NCBI GenBank assembly: GCA_000467715.1
Contig: AJFK01000612.1
Coordinates: forward strand, 1-64,000
DNA: 64,000 bases
DNA from: Hysterium pulicare CBS 123377
Lineage: Eukaryota; Ascomycota; Dothideomycetes; Hysteriales; Hysteriaceae
Reading direction: 5' to 3'
Shown here: positions 33,801 through 45,650 of the stretch, piece after piece
How the letters are laid out: every line of letters starts with the position of its first letter
How positions within the stretch are numbered: position 1 is the first letter of the stretch
Program-made: the position numbers and the translations under genes
Notes under the pieces: generated by a model
Seen by the model: only the letters and a program-made list of their open reading frames with translations
Database searches by the model: none
Told to the model about the DNA's origin: nothing

Positions 33801-34171
33801 TCCCGCATCCGAACGAAACGGTGCGCCGAATCTCTGGAGTGCCGTGGGCGACGATAATTCGGAAATCTCGAAGTTTGTCTGTCGGGAGATGAGCTGTCGC
33901 TTTAGATCTGTCACGGAGGTTAGAAGAGTTGTGATATGTTTAGATATAGCTACTGCTCACAATGCTCTTGCTTCCCTGTCAAGATAGATCCTTCAGGCGG
34001 TACAGACATCATGGAAAACTTCGAGTAGTTGGATGTTCCTGATCGAGTGGGTCGCGGTCGTGACGTCTCCTGTACTGGCTCACCAAAGTTTGTGACTCGG
34101 GGTTCCATGCGCGCTGTTGTCGGCTCAGTGGAGCCGTTTAGCTTCAGGGCGGGAGTTTTGCTGTTGGCCAT
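30821..34171 (-). CDS. PX-domain protein of the Lec1 (YPR097W) family
   Basis: Seven or more exons on the minus strand, from ATG 34171 (MANSKTPALKLNG) to a stop at 30821, give about 1050 aa. Order: a disordered start; a helical region with LPILRYIFVHHVRNFPFLD (the PX-associated PXB-type domain); a PX domain (EFLIRVKRADKPEIYVGRRYSD, FIRLHKRIRLELPGK, with the phosphoinositide-binding RRYSDF and proline-rich loop); a Ser-rich insert; a helical linker; then a long all-helical domain (DUF3818 type; HSLVPYGVLKNVIRIANP, FGARSLLQRMFGMAIND). It ends in an acidic tail and LDKLHPSFLTMLRSVLAE. The yeast homologue is a phosphoinositide-binding protein linked to lipid distribution at mitochondria and lipid droplets. 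Exon borders are approximate. Confidence 0.88.
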
Positions 34172-35310
34172 CGTGGGTCGTCAAGTAGGGTGTGGGTATA
34201 AGGGTGCGGAAAGGGTAAAGAACATCGAAGGATGAAGATTAGTCAAGCCTGAAGCTCCAGCAGAGGCACAGAGTGTCCTTCTGTGTGTATTGCAATGTTG
34301 ACGCGTGGCTCTATGACGACAATGACTGGATTGCGGCCGGTGAAGAGCTGCGGTGGATCATGGAGAACGAAGTGGGTAACAGCAAAGACAGGCCCTTCAC
34401 TAGTCAGCCGGGCGGCCGGTCAGGTGGTGGTCTAGAAGGGAGGTAGAAGAAAAGGTTGGCTTGGTGTTGTCTCTCTGCCCAGGTGGTCAGCAGCAGCAGG
34501 ATTGATGAGAGCGGCTCCCTGCCAGCTCCGAATTGGCTGATGGGTGGAGATGCGGCTAAGGGCCAAGGCTCAGTCCAACGTCACAAACACTGGCGCAGCG
34601 CATGCTCGCAGAAGGATCGCTGGAGACTTAGCCTTGCCAAGTATCAGACAGGTGAAGACAGGGCAGACCGGAAACTGGGCCATGCGGCTCGCGTCTTCCA
34701 TCCCCATTCTTCCGCCTGACGCCTGCCCACCACCACGAACATCCCCCGCAGCAAAGCTTGGCTGTGATCAACCCGGACCATCTAGCCTGAACTGCGCTAA
34801 AACATTTCTATTCTGGAAGAACTCGAGACTGTGACGCTGAAACGGAGGACTATACCAGCATCATCTGTGAACTGTCTGCTACAGATGAGTGCAATGTCGA
34901 ATTCACCAGCAACGCGAGTTTGTGAGAACATATGTTGGTTTTCTCCCTCTAGTAGTTACATGACAAAAACCCATTTTACCCTATCCAGGTCATTCAACCT
35001 CCCCATGGCAGATGAAAGACACCACACGGCCGGGTATTAAGGGCCAAGATTTGAGGTGCAGGAAAGTACCAAATTGCCTGACATCCTAGCCCAGACGCCA
35101 ACAGCCTATGAGCCGAAAGGCATCCATCCGGAATGCAATAGTAAAAGAAACAAAGCACCGCCATCTTGTTGGTATCCCGACCAAGCCTCGGATGGGAAGG
35201 TATTTCGCTGTGCCTAAAACAAAAACTGAGAAGCCCACAACAACATCGGAGAAGCTAGCCAGATCGAGGCCTCAATGCTATCGAAGAGAGAACCTCGCCA
35301 GATCATGGCT
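34172..35310. promoter_or_regulatory. Upstream region of the Lec1-like gene and 3' flank of ARS2
   Basis: About 1.14 kb. Open plus-strand frames (34456-34834, 35108-35317) have no recognisable domains and no convincing splice structure. It most likely holds the promoter of the 34171 gene and the ARS2 3'UTR. Confidence 0.4.
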
Positions 35311-38220
35311 TCAATAATTCAACTCAGTGTCGCCACTACCATTGGTAGCATCAAGGTCTTCGTAGGTCTTGAGAGTGCGTCCCTGTGTGGACTGAAGAGG
35401 ACCAGGACCGCCGTCTCCGAAACGAGGAGCACTCCCGAGGCGAGCGCCGCCGCGCGGTGGTGGAGTCAAGCGGCCGTTATTGGCACCGTATCTAGGGTTC
35501 CGCATATCCTTTTGCTGTCTGTCGTATGGACCAGATCGGTTGTTGTTGAACCGGTTACCGCCACGTCGCATTGCGCCTATCTGGTGTCTGTCATCATCGC
35601 CAAGGCCTTGACCTCCCCAATTGCCTGTCAATCCGGCAGGGCTGAACATGGCCTGGATGCCCGCTGGGTTAGGCATTCCGTTTGCGACTCCTGACGGGAA
35701 GCTGAAAGGCATGTTGCCCAAGGAGAAGCCACGCGGAGTTCCGGCAGCCACATGGTTGTTCATAGGGAAGTGACCGTTGCTGTTGGCATCACTTCGCGAT
35801 GGCGCGATATGTGCAGGGTCGAGGACGTATTTGTTGACGAGATTGATCTAGAAAGAATTTAGCGACGATGGCCTGTCAGGCGCGATGGACAGACAGCCTA
35901 CCTCTTCCTGTAACTTCTCGAACCATTCTGTGTGCCGCTTCTCAACGTGCTTCTTCCAGAAGTGTTGTCCCTTGAACAACTTCGTGCAGTCCGGCACTTT
36001 GCAGCGCCACTTGGATTCATCCTCCTGTTTGACGTACTTCGTTAGTTCGTCTTCAAGAGCTTCTTCTAACGGCTTTCCGCCCAGTTTCTTCAAATCAACC
36101 TGGTCAGGCTCAAGAATCTGTAGCAATTTATCCTCGTACGTCTTGACCCAATTAAATGCCCTCTGGAGTTGCTGTTGCGTCTTCCCACTGATTTTGAGCG
36201 GCTTTCTCTCCTCGACAGGAGACTCAGTCATTTCAGCATCGCCGGATGACTCTTGCTTCCTATACGGGAACGGTTGGCCGTTGGCGGTGGCCTTCGCAGT
36301 AGCTTTGGCAGCGGTAGTCAAACTAGAGCGAGGCCTTCGCAGATGTCCACCGGGACACTTTCGGGTTAGTTCATGAACCGAATCGCTTTCGAAGACGCAG
36401 AAGAAGCAGAAGTTGAAGACACGGCGAAGGTATTCGATCAACAAGTCCAACTTCTTCTTCTTGGCCAACAGTTCTTCATCGTCGACTTCGTCGTCAAAGA
36501 GTTCACCGTCTTCGTCTTCCATCAAGGCGTCTTCCCCATCTTCAAGTTCATCCAGATCCTTGTCTTTCTTTACGCCAGTCGGGGCGTTAGCTGGGGGCTG
36601 AAGCCAACCCTTGCTACGAAGGTCCTCAACTCGCTGCACGACCTTGGCAAGTCCATCATAGTCAGTGCCGAGCTCAGCGTCCATCTTGGCCACTAGTCGC
36701 TCAGCCAAATCGAGGTCGCGTTCAATTCGCTCTGGCTCAGAGAAGAGATCCCAAAGCGCCTTCTTCCGTGGGGCGGCAGGAGGTTCGTGGATGCCCACAT
36801 GGCACGTAAAATCGCCGCGCTCCTCATCGTGGATAGTTTTTCCGTTGAGATCTGCGAGTGCTTTCTGTGCAGGGCCTTGTGCACTATCTGGTTCCGCTGT
36901 CTCCTCGCCTTCCTCGCCTTCGTCATCGCGTCCGTCGCCGCGATCATCCTTCATTGGCTGATCTTCATCAGGGTTAAGGATGACCCAACCAATGCGATGA
37001 CATTTTTTAAGAGGATTCGGGTCGCTTAGACTGAGCCATTTAAAACCGCCAGAGCCCTCGCCAAGATGTTCTTTGCAAAAGGCTTCCATTTTCTCCCGAC
37101 TAACGGTAGGTGCAATGGTCTTGATGAGTAGAGTGGGCTGCAAAGCGGATTCATCACGCAGGTCTCCACCTCGTGAAGGTAGTAAGTCGCCGACGCCAAG
37201 AACTTCATTAGCGGCTGTGGTTTCTCCTTCTTCTTTTTCAACAATGCCACCGGCGCCGTTACTCTCGCTCTTATAGATACCTTCTAACGTGAACTCATCG
37301 AAGAGGCCCTCGTCCAAGTTTCGCGCCCACTCAGCATATAGGGCGAGCCGAGATTCACATAATTTGGCCCGAAATTTGGCATTCAACTCCGGATCGTAGC
37401 GCTCCTTGAACCATTCTTCGCCTTTGTGTTTTTCGACAAAGGTTTTCGCCATCTGCACTTGAAGCCGTTCTTTATAAGCATCGTACGCTGCTTGAATTTG
37501 TTCCCGCTCTTTGCCTTTCTCTTCTCTAGCCTCCCGCTCGCCCTTGAGACCGGGTTTTCTTCCCCCATGTTTAGCACGCTCACGTTCGTCTTTAATTGTC
37601 TGTTCCATACGCCACCACTCTGCGAACCAGTTGAACCCCACTTGGAAATCCATCGTCAGAGGGTTTTGCATCGGGTTCACCGTGTAAGTGGGGACGAACG
37701 TCGGCTCTTGGCCGGGAACGTAGCGATCGATGCCGGCTTGAACAGGCGGAGGTGAGGATCGACGACGGGTATGAAGGAGTTCACGAGCACGATAGTAGTC
37801 GTCTCTCGGTAATCTATCTGGTTGATACCTATCGATGGCTTGTGGTGATCGAGATCGTCCACGGCTATGGCGAGATCGTTGGTCATCAATTCCTATATAA
37901 TGAGTCTCGTCAGCAAGTGTTTAATGTGCAAAACAACCATAACAGATAGATCACATGAGTGATCGGAATGAGTTTGAGAGTTTGAGAGTTTCAGAGTCTG
38001 AGAGTTTGAGTATTGAGAGTACGGAAATTCAACGCGATAAAAGCAAAAGGTTGCCCTTAGACAGGCAGTGTTAGTTCCAAAAATGCGCGACCCAACCCGA
38101 GGCATTGAAGCCAACAGAGAGTGTGTCAGCATCGATAATCGATAATAGATTTCGAGCTTACCAGGGGACCGTCGACGGTAAGAATCAATACCGGGCCTGT
38201 CGGACCCTTCGCGGGTTCTA
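35311..38220 (-). CDS. ARS2/SERRATE-type RNA-processing zinc-finger protein
   Basis: The body is in three parts: 37889-37677 (Arg/Ser-rich, SRGRSRSPQAIDRYQPD), 37680-35848 and 35763-35311. An intron near 35900-35847 joins KLQEE to INLVNKYVLDP. It has the N-terminal SERRATE/Ars2 domain (MDFQVGFNWFAEWWRMEQ), an RRM-like central region (TLLIKTIAPTVSREKMEAFC) and a C2H2 finger WRCKVPDCTKLFKGQHFW. It ends in an Arg/Gly-rich tail. Ars2 links the nuclear cap-binding complex to RNA export, decay and small-RNA processing. An exon near 38162-38220 (GIDSYRRRSPG, GTAAGC donor) fits the start of the RS region, but no in-frame ATG is seen there, so the first codon is unresolved. Confidence 0.87.
37970..38009. 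repeat. Five tandem octamers, GAGTTTGA
   Basis: Five units in perfect 8-bp register (37970, 37978, 37986, 37994, 38002). Three are identical and two differ by one base, and a degenerate continuation runs to about 38020. It lies in the probable first intron of the ARS2 gene. Confidence 0.9.
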
Positions 38221-39203
38221 TGATGGAATCAGCTGGAGGTGGACGACGAAAGATGTGACAAACAAACGTGTAAGAATCCATGATTGAGCAATTCAGCCGA
38301 GCAGTTTCGTCTATGAAAAGTGAGGTCTATGGTGTGGGTTGTCGTGATGCCGGAGGGCGAAGTCGATCTAGCCAGCTAAAGGCGGTGGAAGCTGCGAGTT
38401 TGACGGATCATCAGACCATAAAGTCGATATATAGTCTAGGTGGAAGCGTCGGTTCGTCAGGTGATTTGCGGCGAAGGACGATTGATGGACAATCGTCCGT
38501 GAGTAGCTGTTTGCCAACATGACCTCGCGTTAGAGTAGAACGTCAAGAAGAACGGGCGAAGGATGCAGTGAAAGGCAGGGTGAGAATCTGAATGGATTGG
38601 AGCAACAAGGGGCGCCAGCTGACGATGCAGTCGCATTCGCAGTGGTTTAAGTGTCCGCAAGAAGTGAAGTGAGAATACAATAGAGGAAAGGCTTGGGCGG
38701 CAACGAGAGGCCGGGGGAGGAGGGCAGGGGAAGCGCAGGGAGGAACGGGCGGAGAGACGAACAATAAATGTGAAGCTATCGGTATTGCTAGACAAGATTC
38801 CTGCACTCACGATGTGCTAATGTGCCTGGCGGCTGAAAGAAGACCAGGTGTTGCAGAAGAAGGAGCGAGTCGAGGTGAGGCTGCAGAGGGCGTGAGGAGT
38901 TGCAAGCACGGGCCACGCGCTTGACGGAGCTACACCTATTGGGATTAGCATCGAGCTGCACAGATGCACGGCGAGCTGGCCTGACAGTTTGGAGACACCT
39001 CGGCCGTTAGTGGAGTGACATAACGACACCAAAAACGCCATACATAAAGCTTCCTGGACAGCTGTATAGAGTTGCTTCCTACGTCTCATCGTCTCCAAAT
39101 TATAAAGAGCAGAATTGACATAAGTGATCACTTCTTGTTTGTGCAACTAGCCATCATCCGTCTCGAGCAAATCTAATTCATCGCAGTAGACAACTTGCCC
39201 AGC
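38221..39203. promoter_or_regulatory. Divergent promoter region between ARS2 and TspO genes
   Basis: About 980 nt. A TATATATCGAC element around 38425-38436, read on the minus strand, may be the ARS2 core promoter. Minus-strand ORFs (38457-38810 and 38817-39146) are GC-rich and lack domains. No gene is called. Confidence 0.4.
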
Positions 39204-40055
39204 ATGACAACCTACATTCCCTCATTGACATTTCCGAACTTCGTCTTTGAGCAGCCCGCTGTCTCAATACTTCTGCCCGTCATCGCAGGAGCTGGCATCG
39301 GTTACTCAACACGCCGTATGTTCAAACTGCCCTCTCAATGATGACATACGTCAAATTGCCCCGTATCTAACATTGTTTCTCTACCACAGCGGACAAAGCC
39401 CAGAACACATATCGTACTCTGAAGCAGCCCCCATTGCATCCTCCGCCGTCCGTCTTTGGACCAGTGTGGACTGCATTATATGCTACCATGGGTTACGCCG
39501 CCTATCGGGCGTGGAACGCTGGTGTCACTTCATTCGACCTGAATAAACTCATTCTGGCAAAGGTTTGTACCTGCATTATGATCAATTTGCTTTGATTTTC
39601 ATCCCATCATATCCGTGTAACTTGTTGCAAAGTCATCCTGCCACTCTCCATTGCGCTTTTCCCCATCCGATCATACTGTAAAATCGACACAAGGATGTAG
39701 CCCGCTAATTTACACAAAGCACGGCGCAACCCTCTACACCATTCAACTCGGCCTGAACCTGATCTGGATGCCGCTCTTCTTCCATTTTGGCCGACCCATC
39801 GAAGCCACCGCCGACATAGTTGCTCTCACCGGCGTAACCGGTTATCTGGCCTATATCTGGCATCAAGTCGATCCCGTCGCTGGATGGCTGATGGCTCCAT
39901 ATCTAGGCTGGCTGGGCTTTGCAACGTACCTAAGCGTAAGTCCAGTTCATTTCCAAGTAAACTGATTTCAAAGCTGATTGTATGAGCAGGCTGGGTGCGG
40001 CTACCTGAACAACTGGGACTTCTCCGACGCACAGAAAGAAGGTAAGGGTGCTTGA
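39204..40055 (+). CDS. TspO/MBR family membrane protein
   Basis: Start is the ATG at 39204 (MTTYIPSLTFPNFVF). After an intron of about 75 nt the frame gives NTYRTLKQPPLHPPPSVFGP, then VWTALYATMGYAAYRAWN (the signature P-P-x-x-x-F-G-P-V-W-T-x-L-Y). A second intron leads to YTIQLGLNLIWMPLFFHFGRP, the N-x-x-W motif. A third joins GFATYLS to AGCGYLNNWDFSDAQKEGK. Five hydrophobic helices are visible, and the protein is about 185 aa, normal for the family. Homologues bind porphyrins and cholesterol in outer mitochondrial or bacterial membranes. The fungal role is poorly known. Confidence 0.92.
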
Positions 40056-40164
40056 TTGGGGGGATCTGAGTCTCGAGGGGAATTGATGGCTTGCACCGTT
40101 TTTATCCATCTTGTATAGTTTCCAAGAATTCTAGAAGAATGATTCAGACTTTGTTGTGTGAAAA

Positions 40165-41397
40165 TCATAATTCATCGAAAATACGTAATCTGGGGTGGTC
40201 GTCTGCTGGAGAACTAGCTGGTGAGCTCACCGGGAGTGAGACACTGCAGGCCCTTGCTGCATGAATGCTGCTCAAGATTTCTTGGGCTTGGGGCGGTAAG
40301 GAAGCTTCCGTGTAGTTGATGCTAGGAGGTTTGCTGGCCTCGTCCGCTGGTTGAATTGTTTTGAGACGTGGAAAGAAGACAGCTGCCAAGAGGAGAACAG
40401 TTATGGTCCCAACGATGCTCCAAAGAAGCCGCAGGCGCCCTATAGTATATTGTTAGCCGATGTATGAATCTCAAAGAGCTGATTGGAGAATGTACTGGTC
40501 GTTCTGGCCTCCCCATCCCCCTCAATTTTTGCCCGTGCCTCTACGCGCTTCCGCGCTTCCTCCAACCGAGCTTTTAGAGTAGTTGCTTTCTCCCGCCCTG
40601 CTTTTATTTGAGCGTCTAGCTTTTCCACTTGTTGTTGCTGCGCCTCGAAATGATTGAAGCCGTCAATTTGTCCCGATACGTCCTCCGTCAATCCATCCGC
40701 GTCTGTCTGAAATCCGTCATGGAGCTGCTTCGTCAATGCAGAGAGCTCCTGAAGTTTCCCAATCGTTGATCGAAGTATAGACACTTTCTCCAGTATCGAA
40801 TAGTACGTATCATCGAGACGGCGAGTCGTCTGAAGGGAGTGCTCGGATAAGGATTGGAGGGAGGAACGTAGCTCACTAAACTATGTCAGCAGCCGCAGCC
40901 AAATTTCGGCATTTCACCACGAACTCTTCTCTCATCTTCGCTTTTACACGTTCCTTTTGAACATCTTCAGGTCGCACCGGGTTCGTTGGAGGAAGGTTCG
41001 ATTCCGGGTTTCCATCTGTCTTCGCAACACTTTCCCGCCTGCTTTCAGAGATGCTTTGAGCCGATGAATGAGTAGAACTTCGGCTAGCTGACTTCAAAAG
41101 ATCTCCAAAACTTGTAGGATGATGCAGCTGAACCGCCGACTGGATTGTATCCTTGGCATGGTGGTGATGATGTCTGTGGGGATGGTGGAGGGACGGTAGG
41201 TGTGGTTTCTTCGAACCTTGCGGAGCCGTACTCAATCTCGCAGGAGGCGCTGGTTGGGCCATGGTGGATCGTGAAGCATGTGACTTATGTGACCACTCGG
41301 GCGTACTTGAAGCTTCCATGTCATAATTGTCGTGTTGCGGAAATGTTGGTGTGCATGGGAGGTTGCTGTTCGGGGAAGATTTCGGCAAAAACGTCAT
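40165..41397 (-). CDS. Coiled-coil protein with a single C-terminal membrane helix
   Basis: Three exons start at 41397 (MTFLPKSS) or the in-frame Met at 41319. The N-terminal 130 residues are disordered and His-rich (HRHHHHHAK). The next exon has KMREEFV joined by a very short (37-nt) or alternative intron to ELRSSLQSLSEHSLQTTRRLDD, then a coiled coil (KLDAQIKAGREKATTLKARLEE). A last intron joins GEARTT to RLRLLWSIVGTITVLLLAAVFF, one TM helix, with a short tail of about 60 residues. Predicted type: tail-anchored coiled-coil protein of a cellular membrane. I do not recognise the family. The first join is uncertain. Confidence 0.72.
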
Positions 41398-41817
41398 TGG
41401 TCCAAATACATACTTACAAGTAAATACAAATTTGTACCCAAAAATGCACGAAGCATGCCACTTCTAGCTCCCGTTCTTGTTGAATCCAATATCATTGTTA
41501 TTGGTAGCATGGTTGCTGGAAAGTCTTCCTACTCTTACCAAATAGATAGGATGTTTCTGCCCTGATCTCGTGCGTCGCGCTGCCGCTGACACTAAGTATC
41601 AAAAATATATAACAATTGGTTCCGTACTGACGGAGAAAAAACCTAAGCTCAGGCACTCTCAGCAGCGATTTCCAGGCTGCCAGGCGATTGTAGAGCCTTA
41701 CGCATTTATCGTGTTTGCTCCGACGGAGCTTGTATCACGGCCATTTTGACGATTGCCCCCTGTCAGCGATGATGTCCGCTTCAATGGGTATTGTGCGCTC
41801 AGGATGGCGATGTTTGT
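41398..41817. promoter_or_regulatory. Intergenic between the coiled-coil TM gene and CGR1
   Basis: About 420 nt holding the start region of the coiled-coil gene and the 3' flank of CGR1. No feature beyond an AT-rich AAAATATATAAC tract near 41605. Confidence 0.35.
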
Positions 41818-42277
41818 TCAAGATTTCAACATTTTATTCCGCTTTTCTCTCCTCTTTAGCCTCTCTACCCTCTTGCGGTGCATTTTCTCCTCCATTTTCT
41901 GGTATCGCTCTCGCTCCTCCCTCGCCTCCCGTTTTGTTCTGATGGCGAGAATTCGTCGCTGCTTCCGGTTAGTGTTTCTCTCGACGCAGTTGTTCTTTAG
42001 AAGCATACTTGTCGCTCAGTTTCCTTCTCGTCTTTCATTTCCTTCTCTTTAGCCTTGACTGCGGCAAGGGCTTTTCGATCTTCAGTGCGTTTCTCATAAG
42101 AGGCTCGACCAGCTTTGGGTCTGAAGGCGGTTTTGGTCTGGTGCCATTGCTTGCCTGGATAACTGTAAGTATTCCGAGGACAGACACTGGAAAGCTGAGC
42201 AGACCATTCAGGCGCATTCCCTTGACTGGCGGAGTCATTGTAGCCGTAGCCACACTCGCCTGAGTTTGTACAGACAT
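41818..42277 (-). CDS. CGR1: Cgr1, 60S ribosome biogenesis / rRNA-processing protein
   Basis: Three exons starting at ATG 42277 ([15 protein letters not shown]). An intron splits GMRLNG from [21 protein letters not shown] second intron of about 50 nt (with an ACTAACC branch point) joins KETERQ to [20 protein letters not shown], followed by [17 protein letters not shown] and a stop at 41818. The product is about 115 aa, highly basic and helical, with the hallmark G-K-x-W and [10 protein letters not shown] motifs. Cgr1 is a nucleolar factor needed for pre-rRNA processing towards the large subunit. Open frames shown by unspliced translation hide the gene; the join above restores the family sequence. 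Confidence 0.92.
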
Positions 42278-42947
42278 GGGTAACCTCTCGAGTCGAGAGC
42301 GTAGATGTTCGTTGAGTGTGGGCTCCCGGGCCGCAAAAAAGTGTAGTATTAACCGATGATGGCGGCCAGCTTATCGATAAGCATTCTACATAGGCATTCT
42401 ACATAAGCACGAGCTCTTCCACAGCACATGGATATTGTCAAAGAAACAACATATTCTTTCAAAACTAATTTCGGAACTATTCATGCTCTCAGCATTAGCA
42501 GTGATGCCTTAAATTCAATTCCCGAGGTTTGAGCAGAGTCAATATTGCGACAGTAACCCAATCTATACCTAGCACTTCCAAAAATAGGTGATGCTTCTGA
42601 CGGCTAAAATTTTGCTCGTTTTCGACGCCGCTTGTTGCTCCTGCACTCACCAACGAACAACCCTACACATTCCGACATCTTAGCCATTGGGTATACATAA
42701 GACCCGCATGGGAGTAGGAAGCAGGTTTTGTCCTTTCCGGAACTCGTGAACGGTGCCTGACTGACCGACGTAACCTTAAATTTTACCCACATGTTAACTG
42801 CATATCTATAACTAGCTCACCTTGCTCTCCACACCGCTTCCTTCGACTCTACAAACCCTCTTAAACAGCAATGTTCCTTTCATGAGCTCAACCACTGCGT
42901 TCCATCATCCACATAACACAGTCTGATAAACACAGTCTGCGTGGGTC
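42278..42947. promoter_or_regulatory. Divergent promoter between CGR1 and the ornithine carrier gene
   Basis: About 670 nt between two divergent start codons. An exact direct repeat (GCATTCTACATA, two copies) lies near 42383-42406. A 62-codon minus-strand ORF (42604-42792) has no support. No other feature is seen. Confidence 0.4.
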
Positions 42948-44015
42948 ATGGACGCCAAGAAGAGTCCGGTATCGGTGGTGGAGAGCGAAGGGAGGCTGCT
43001 ACAATCAACAAGTTCAGAGCCTGTGTCTGGGCAAGGCGAAGAGGCTCTCAAAGACATCACATGTGGTTCAGTCGCAGGAATCGTGGGAAAATACATCGAA
43101 TACCCCTTCGATACAGTCAAAGTCCGCCTTCAATCGCAGCCCGATCACCTACCATTACAATACACTGGCCCGTTGGATTGCTTCAAGCAGTCGCTGAGGA
43201 ATGATGGATTCATTGGTATCTATCGAGGCATCAGCGCACCCCTTGTGGGTGCAGCTGTTGAGACAAGCTGCTTGTTCTTCAGTGTGAGTTTCTCCTGCAT
43301 GTTCTATCTCCACAAATTCAACCGATGACTCATGCCATATCAGTACCGACTCGCTCAAGATGCACTCCGATCGACTATGTTTCCAAATCTGCCATCTTCG
43401 CAGGATCTGCCATTTTCATCTTTACTATATTGTGGTGCCGCTTCTGGGGCATTTACCTCTATCTTTCTCACGCCAATTGAACTTGTGAAGTGCAAAATGC
43501 AAGTCCCCATTGAGACCCCTGGGGCCCAGATCCGCAGTCCTGGCATCCCAAGCATCATAGCTTCGATCTATCGCCATCAAGGTATCCTGGGTTTCTGGCA
43601 CGGTCAGCTAGGAACACTCATCCGGGAGACTGGCGGTTCTGCTGCATGGTTTGGCGGGTTTGAAGGGATGAAACTCATGTTTCGCAAAGCAAGCCGTTCT
43701 TCTTCTTCTTCATCATCATCTGAGGATGACACTTTGCCGATTTACCAACGAATGACTGCTGGAGCGGTCGCTGGCATGTCTTACAATTTCCTATTTTACC
43801 CCGCCGATACTATCAAGTCAAGGATGCAGACCGAAGATGTCAGCCAGATAACAGGTGGAAAACGTACCTTCGGTGCGGTGGGGAAGGCTCTATGGAAACA
43901 GCATGGATTGAAAGGACTCTATCGCGGATGCGGCATCACCGTCGGCAGGTCTGCTCCTAGCTCAGCTTTCATCTTCACCGTCTATGAAGAGTTGAGGCAA
44001 CGATGGCCGGAGTAA
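42948..44015 (+). CDS. Mitochondrial ornithine/basic amino acid carrier
   Basis: Two exons: 42948 to about 43282 and about 43345-44015 (an intron of about 62 nt, GTGAGT...ATATCAG, joins LFFS to YRLAQD). The protein of about 335 aa shows three mitochondrial-carrier repeats with [16 protein letters not shown] and PADTIKSR signatures. Each is followed by a glycine/aromatic motif ([39 protein letters not shown]). A Ser tract (about 8 Ser) sits in the matrix loop before the third repeat. The sequence matches yeast Ort1/Arg11 and Neurospora ARG-13, which exchange ornithine and citrulline/H+ across the inner membrane for arginine synthesis. The start ATG is directly upstream of [10 protein letters not shown]. 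Confidence 0.92.
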
Positions 44016-44791
44016 CGTCGGTACCTCAACTCACACCAAAATATCACACATGCAGGAGCCACTCATTCTTTTTTCGCATTTCTGCAACAATATCCAAAAA
44101 TATTATTAGAAGTATAGGGAGGTGTTCTGGGGCACGGGAGCGGTCTGAAAGCATTTGCGGGAGTTGAGATGGACGACCATTGAATGGTCTACAATTGGGA
44201 CTTTTTTGGGAGGTGTGATGAATATCATGAAGGAATAAGTGCGATGCATCTACGGAGATACCCTTGATCTGGGCCAATTTCAACTATATTCCAACAATGA
44301 AATCCTGAGAACTAATTCTTAGGTTGCATGTCTGAATTTCTACTTCGCACATTTCTAAAATATATTGAGCAGAGACGAGGGTAGTAGAGGAGCCGCATTC
44401 ACATGCTAAAGAGCCATGCACGCATGTTAGTCACTAGCGTGGTGTGGGGGATGCATTTGCGATCTTGCCGAGGATGCCTTTCATCATCCCGAATCGCAAG
44501 TTTCCACACTGCTCACACCAAACATGCACTCCTCAAACTCTTACTGCCCATGATAAACTTCAAGTATAGCTCAACCTTCTCTACAACATCATCATCGTGC
44601 ATAAGGCGAATTTCCTCCGAATTAAAACTTCAAATCGCCCTTTCAGCCGAAGTCCGCAGCCGTTCACTACTAGTACAACTTAAACAACCACAATGGACAG
44701 TCTGCAGGGCATTGAGGTTCGATATGCCAAAAACAATTCATGGAACCATTTATCTGAGATCTACTACTAGGCTGCCCTTGGGAGGGTCGTC
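44016..44791. other. Intergenic between the ornithine carrier and PMP24 genes
   Basis: About 780 nt. A minus-strand ORF (44044-44283) and a plus-strand ORF (44403-44825) have no domains. The latter overlaps the PMP24 start in another frame. Treated as 3' flank plus PMP24 promoter. Confidence 0.35.
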
Positions 44792-45650
44792 ATGGACCCG
44801 AAATACCATGACGTCCTTACATTAGTGAAAGGCCTTCGCAATGGCATAGTATACGGATCGAAAGTGCGGTTTCCACATGCTCTAGTGTATGTTATCTCTC
44901 TCTCAATACCAGCGGGTCGTTCCGCAGAAAGAATTCCACTGTGATCCTCGTGACCTCTCACTGAAAACTCAAGCTAACACCTCAATCTCTCCAGGATGAT
45001 ATTCCTCTTCAGACATGGCTCGTACGTCTCCTCTACCAGTCCTCCCAAAATCATATCCTAACCTCCTTCAGCCTCCGTTCGAAATGCTGGCTTGTCTTCA
45101 AAGCCACCCGCCAACATGCCCGTAACCTCGGCCTCTTCGCCCTCGTCTACAAAGCCAGCATGCTCCTCCTACGACATGCCTCCCCAACAGGCAAAGAGCG
45201 CTACTACGACTCCTTCCTCGCTGGTCTAATCGGCGGCTACACAATTTTCGGGCGTGACATCCACAACTCTGTATCTCAGCAGATTGTCATATACGTATTC
45301 GCAAGAGTATGTCTTGCAATTGCAAAGTTAGCCGTGCAGCCGAGAGGGCATGGGAAAATAAGTGAGGCAGGAGGTGGGATAGGATTGATTCGAAATGAGA
45401 AGTTGAGGAGGGAGATCACGCGAAATGCGTGGCCTGTTTTTGCGAGTGTGAGTTGGGCCGCTGTTATGTTTGTTTTCAGGTGGCATCCCGAGACTGTACA
45501 GCCGAGTTTGAGGAGTAGTATGCACTACATGTGAGTATTTTTCCTTCCTTACACCTCATTTAGGATGATGGGCGGATAGCTAATGGAAGCAGATACGTGC
45601 AATCGGACCATTGGGATTCACTAAGGAATTTTATATGGCACAATAAATGA
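44792..45650 (+). CDS. Pmp24/PXMP4-type peroxisomal membrane protein (Tim17 family)
   Basis: Four exons starting at ATG 44792 (MDPKYHDVLTLVKGLRNGIV). Exon 1 ends at HALV, a 9-codon exon reads MIFLFRHGS, and a large exon starts LRSKCWLVFKATRQHARNLG. A last exon gives YIYVQSDHWDSLRNF with the stop at 45648-45650. Product is about 225 aa with the Tim17/Pmp24 core (GLIGGYTIFG) and four hydrophobic segments. Relatives are peroxisomal membrane proteins of unclear transport function. Splice junctions are canonical and the small 27-29-nt exon is needed to keep the frame. Confidence 0.9.
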
